From JAIOSF01 sp963677755 (GTDB lineage: Bacteria > Campylobacterota > Campylobacteria > Campylobacterales > Arcobacteraceae): a DNA stretch of 64,000 nucleotides. Positions 63,848 to 64,000 of this stretch are shown here, in pieces. The stretch is from the NCBI GenBank assembly GCA_963677755.1, contig OY782506.1, positions 2,046,001 to 2,110,000 of the forward strand, read 5' to 3'. The notes under the pieces are model-generated. The model was not told the origin of the DNA, did not search any database, and saw only the letters and a list, made by a program, of their open reading frames with translations. A program made the position numbers and the translations under genes. Position 1 is the stretch's first letter, and every line of letters starts with the position of its first letter.

Positions 63848-64000
63848 TTAAAACAATATAGTATATTGAGTTTGATTTGAAGAATTTATATCCAGACTAC
63901 CTTTTAATTCATTTTTAACAAGATTTACAATAAGTTTTAAACCAAAAGATTTTTTGTTTTTTTCTTGACTAAAACCACAGCCATTATCACGATAAATAAA
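63848..64000 (-). CDS. histidine kinase C-terminus, cut by window edge
   Basis: The last 50 codons of a minus-strand gene whose start lies beyond the window. RDNGCGF is the ATP-binding G1 box and SFGLKLIVNLV the G2 box; KGSLDI and YTILF finish the HATPase domain. The wording is like the HisKA_2/HWE-type kinases. The stop TAA is at 63848-63850. The sensor part and partner regulator are not visible. Confidence 0.85.
   Translation of the reverse strand, partial: FIYRDNGCGFSQEKNKKSFGLKLIVNLVKNELKGSLDINSSNQTQYTILF

Overview
The window comes from a low-GC Campylobacterota (epsilonproteobacterial) chromosome, most likely an Arcobacter-type organism. This is inferred from strong A+T bias, TATAAT-type -10 boxes without clear -35 boxes, a CetB-like energy-taxis PAS protein, an NaChBac/NavAb-type one-domain ion channel, and the tightly packed gene order. 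No rRNA, tRNA, CRISPR array, insertion sequence or phage gene was seen.

Region 1 (1-15.6 kb) is conserved housekeeping, mostly on the + strand. It holds the 3' part of dxr, a small membrane protein, a DUF1566 lipoprotein-like protein, a small serine hydrolase, tsaD and a CNNM-type membrane protein. Two minus-strand genes follow (an unknown protein and a HIT hydrolase), then pheS-pheT-aroA-ispH-rpsA-serA-efp and a HAD phosphatase. A convincing rho-independent terminator follows efp.

Region 2 (15.6-29.7 kb) is on the minus strand. It carries cheW, a single-PAS protein, xseA, ubiE, a small coiled-coil/TM protein, an orphan ParA-type ATPase and a YmdB-type phosphodiesterase. Next comes a sensory set (soluble zinc-binding-type chemoreceptor, response regulator, double-PAS histidine kinase), a BaiN-type flavoprotein, an OmpA-domain protein split by an apparent one-base frameshift in an A tract, mfd, and a voltage-gated-type channel with an unusually acidic selectivity filter.

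Region 3 (30.07-62.98 kb) is one uninterrupted + strand block of 32 genes with no gap above 17 bp: a surface polysaccharide locus. It makes GDP-mannose and GDP-fucose (manC, manB, gmd, fcl) and carries a complete sulfate-activation set: cysD and cysN (ATP sulfurylase), an SLC13-type permease, cysC (APS kinase, making PAPS) and cysQ (clearing PAP). Two tandem PAPS-type sulfotransferases follow. It also has an amino-sugar aminotransferase, several acyltransferases including an SGNH/MBOAT O-acetylation pair, a likely polyprenyl-phosphate-sugar modification module (GT2, SMR pair, GT-C-like protein), a Wzm/Wzt ABC exporter, a radical SAM-methyltransferase fusion, two more methyltransferases and four further glycosyltransferases. 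Together these suggest an ABC-exported, fucose-containing, sulfated, methylated and acetylated O-antigen or capsule. No reductive sulfate-assimilation gene lies nearby, so the PAPS is probably used for sulfation. This is the most interesting system in the window.

Region 4 (62.98-64 kb) has a minus-strand DUF445 membrane protein and the C-terminal end of a histidine kinase cut by the window edge.
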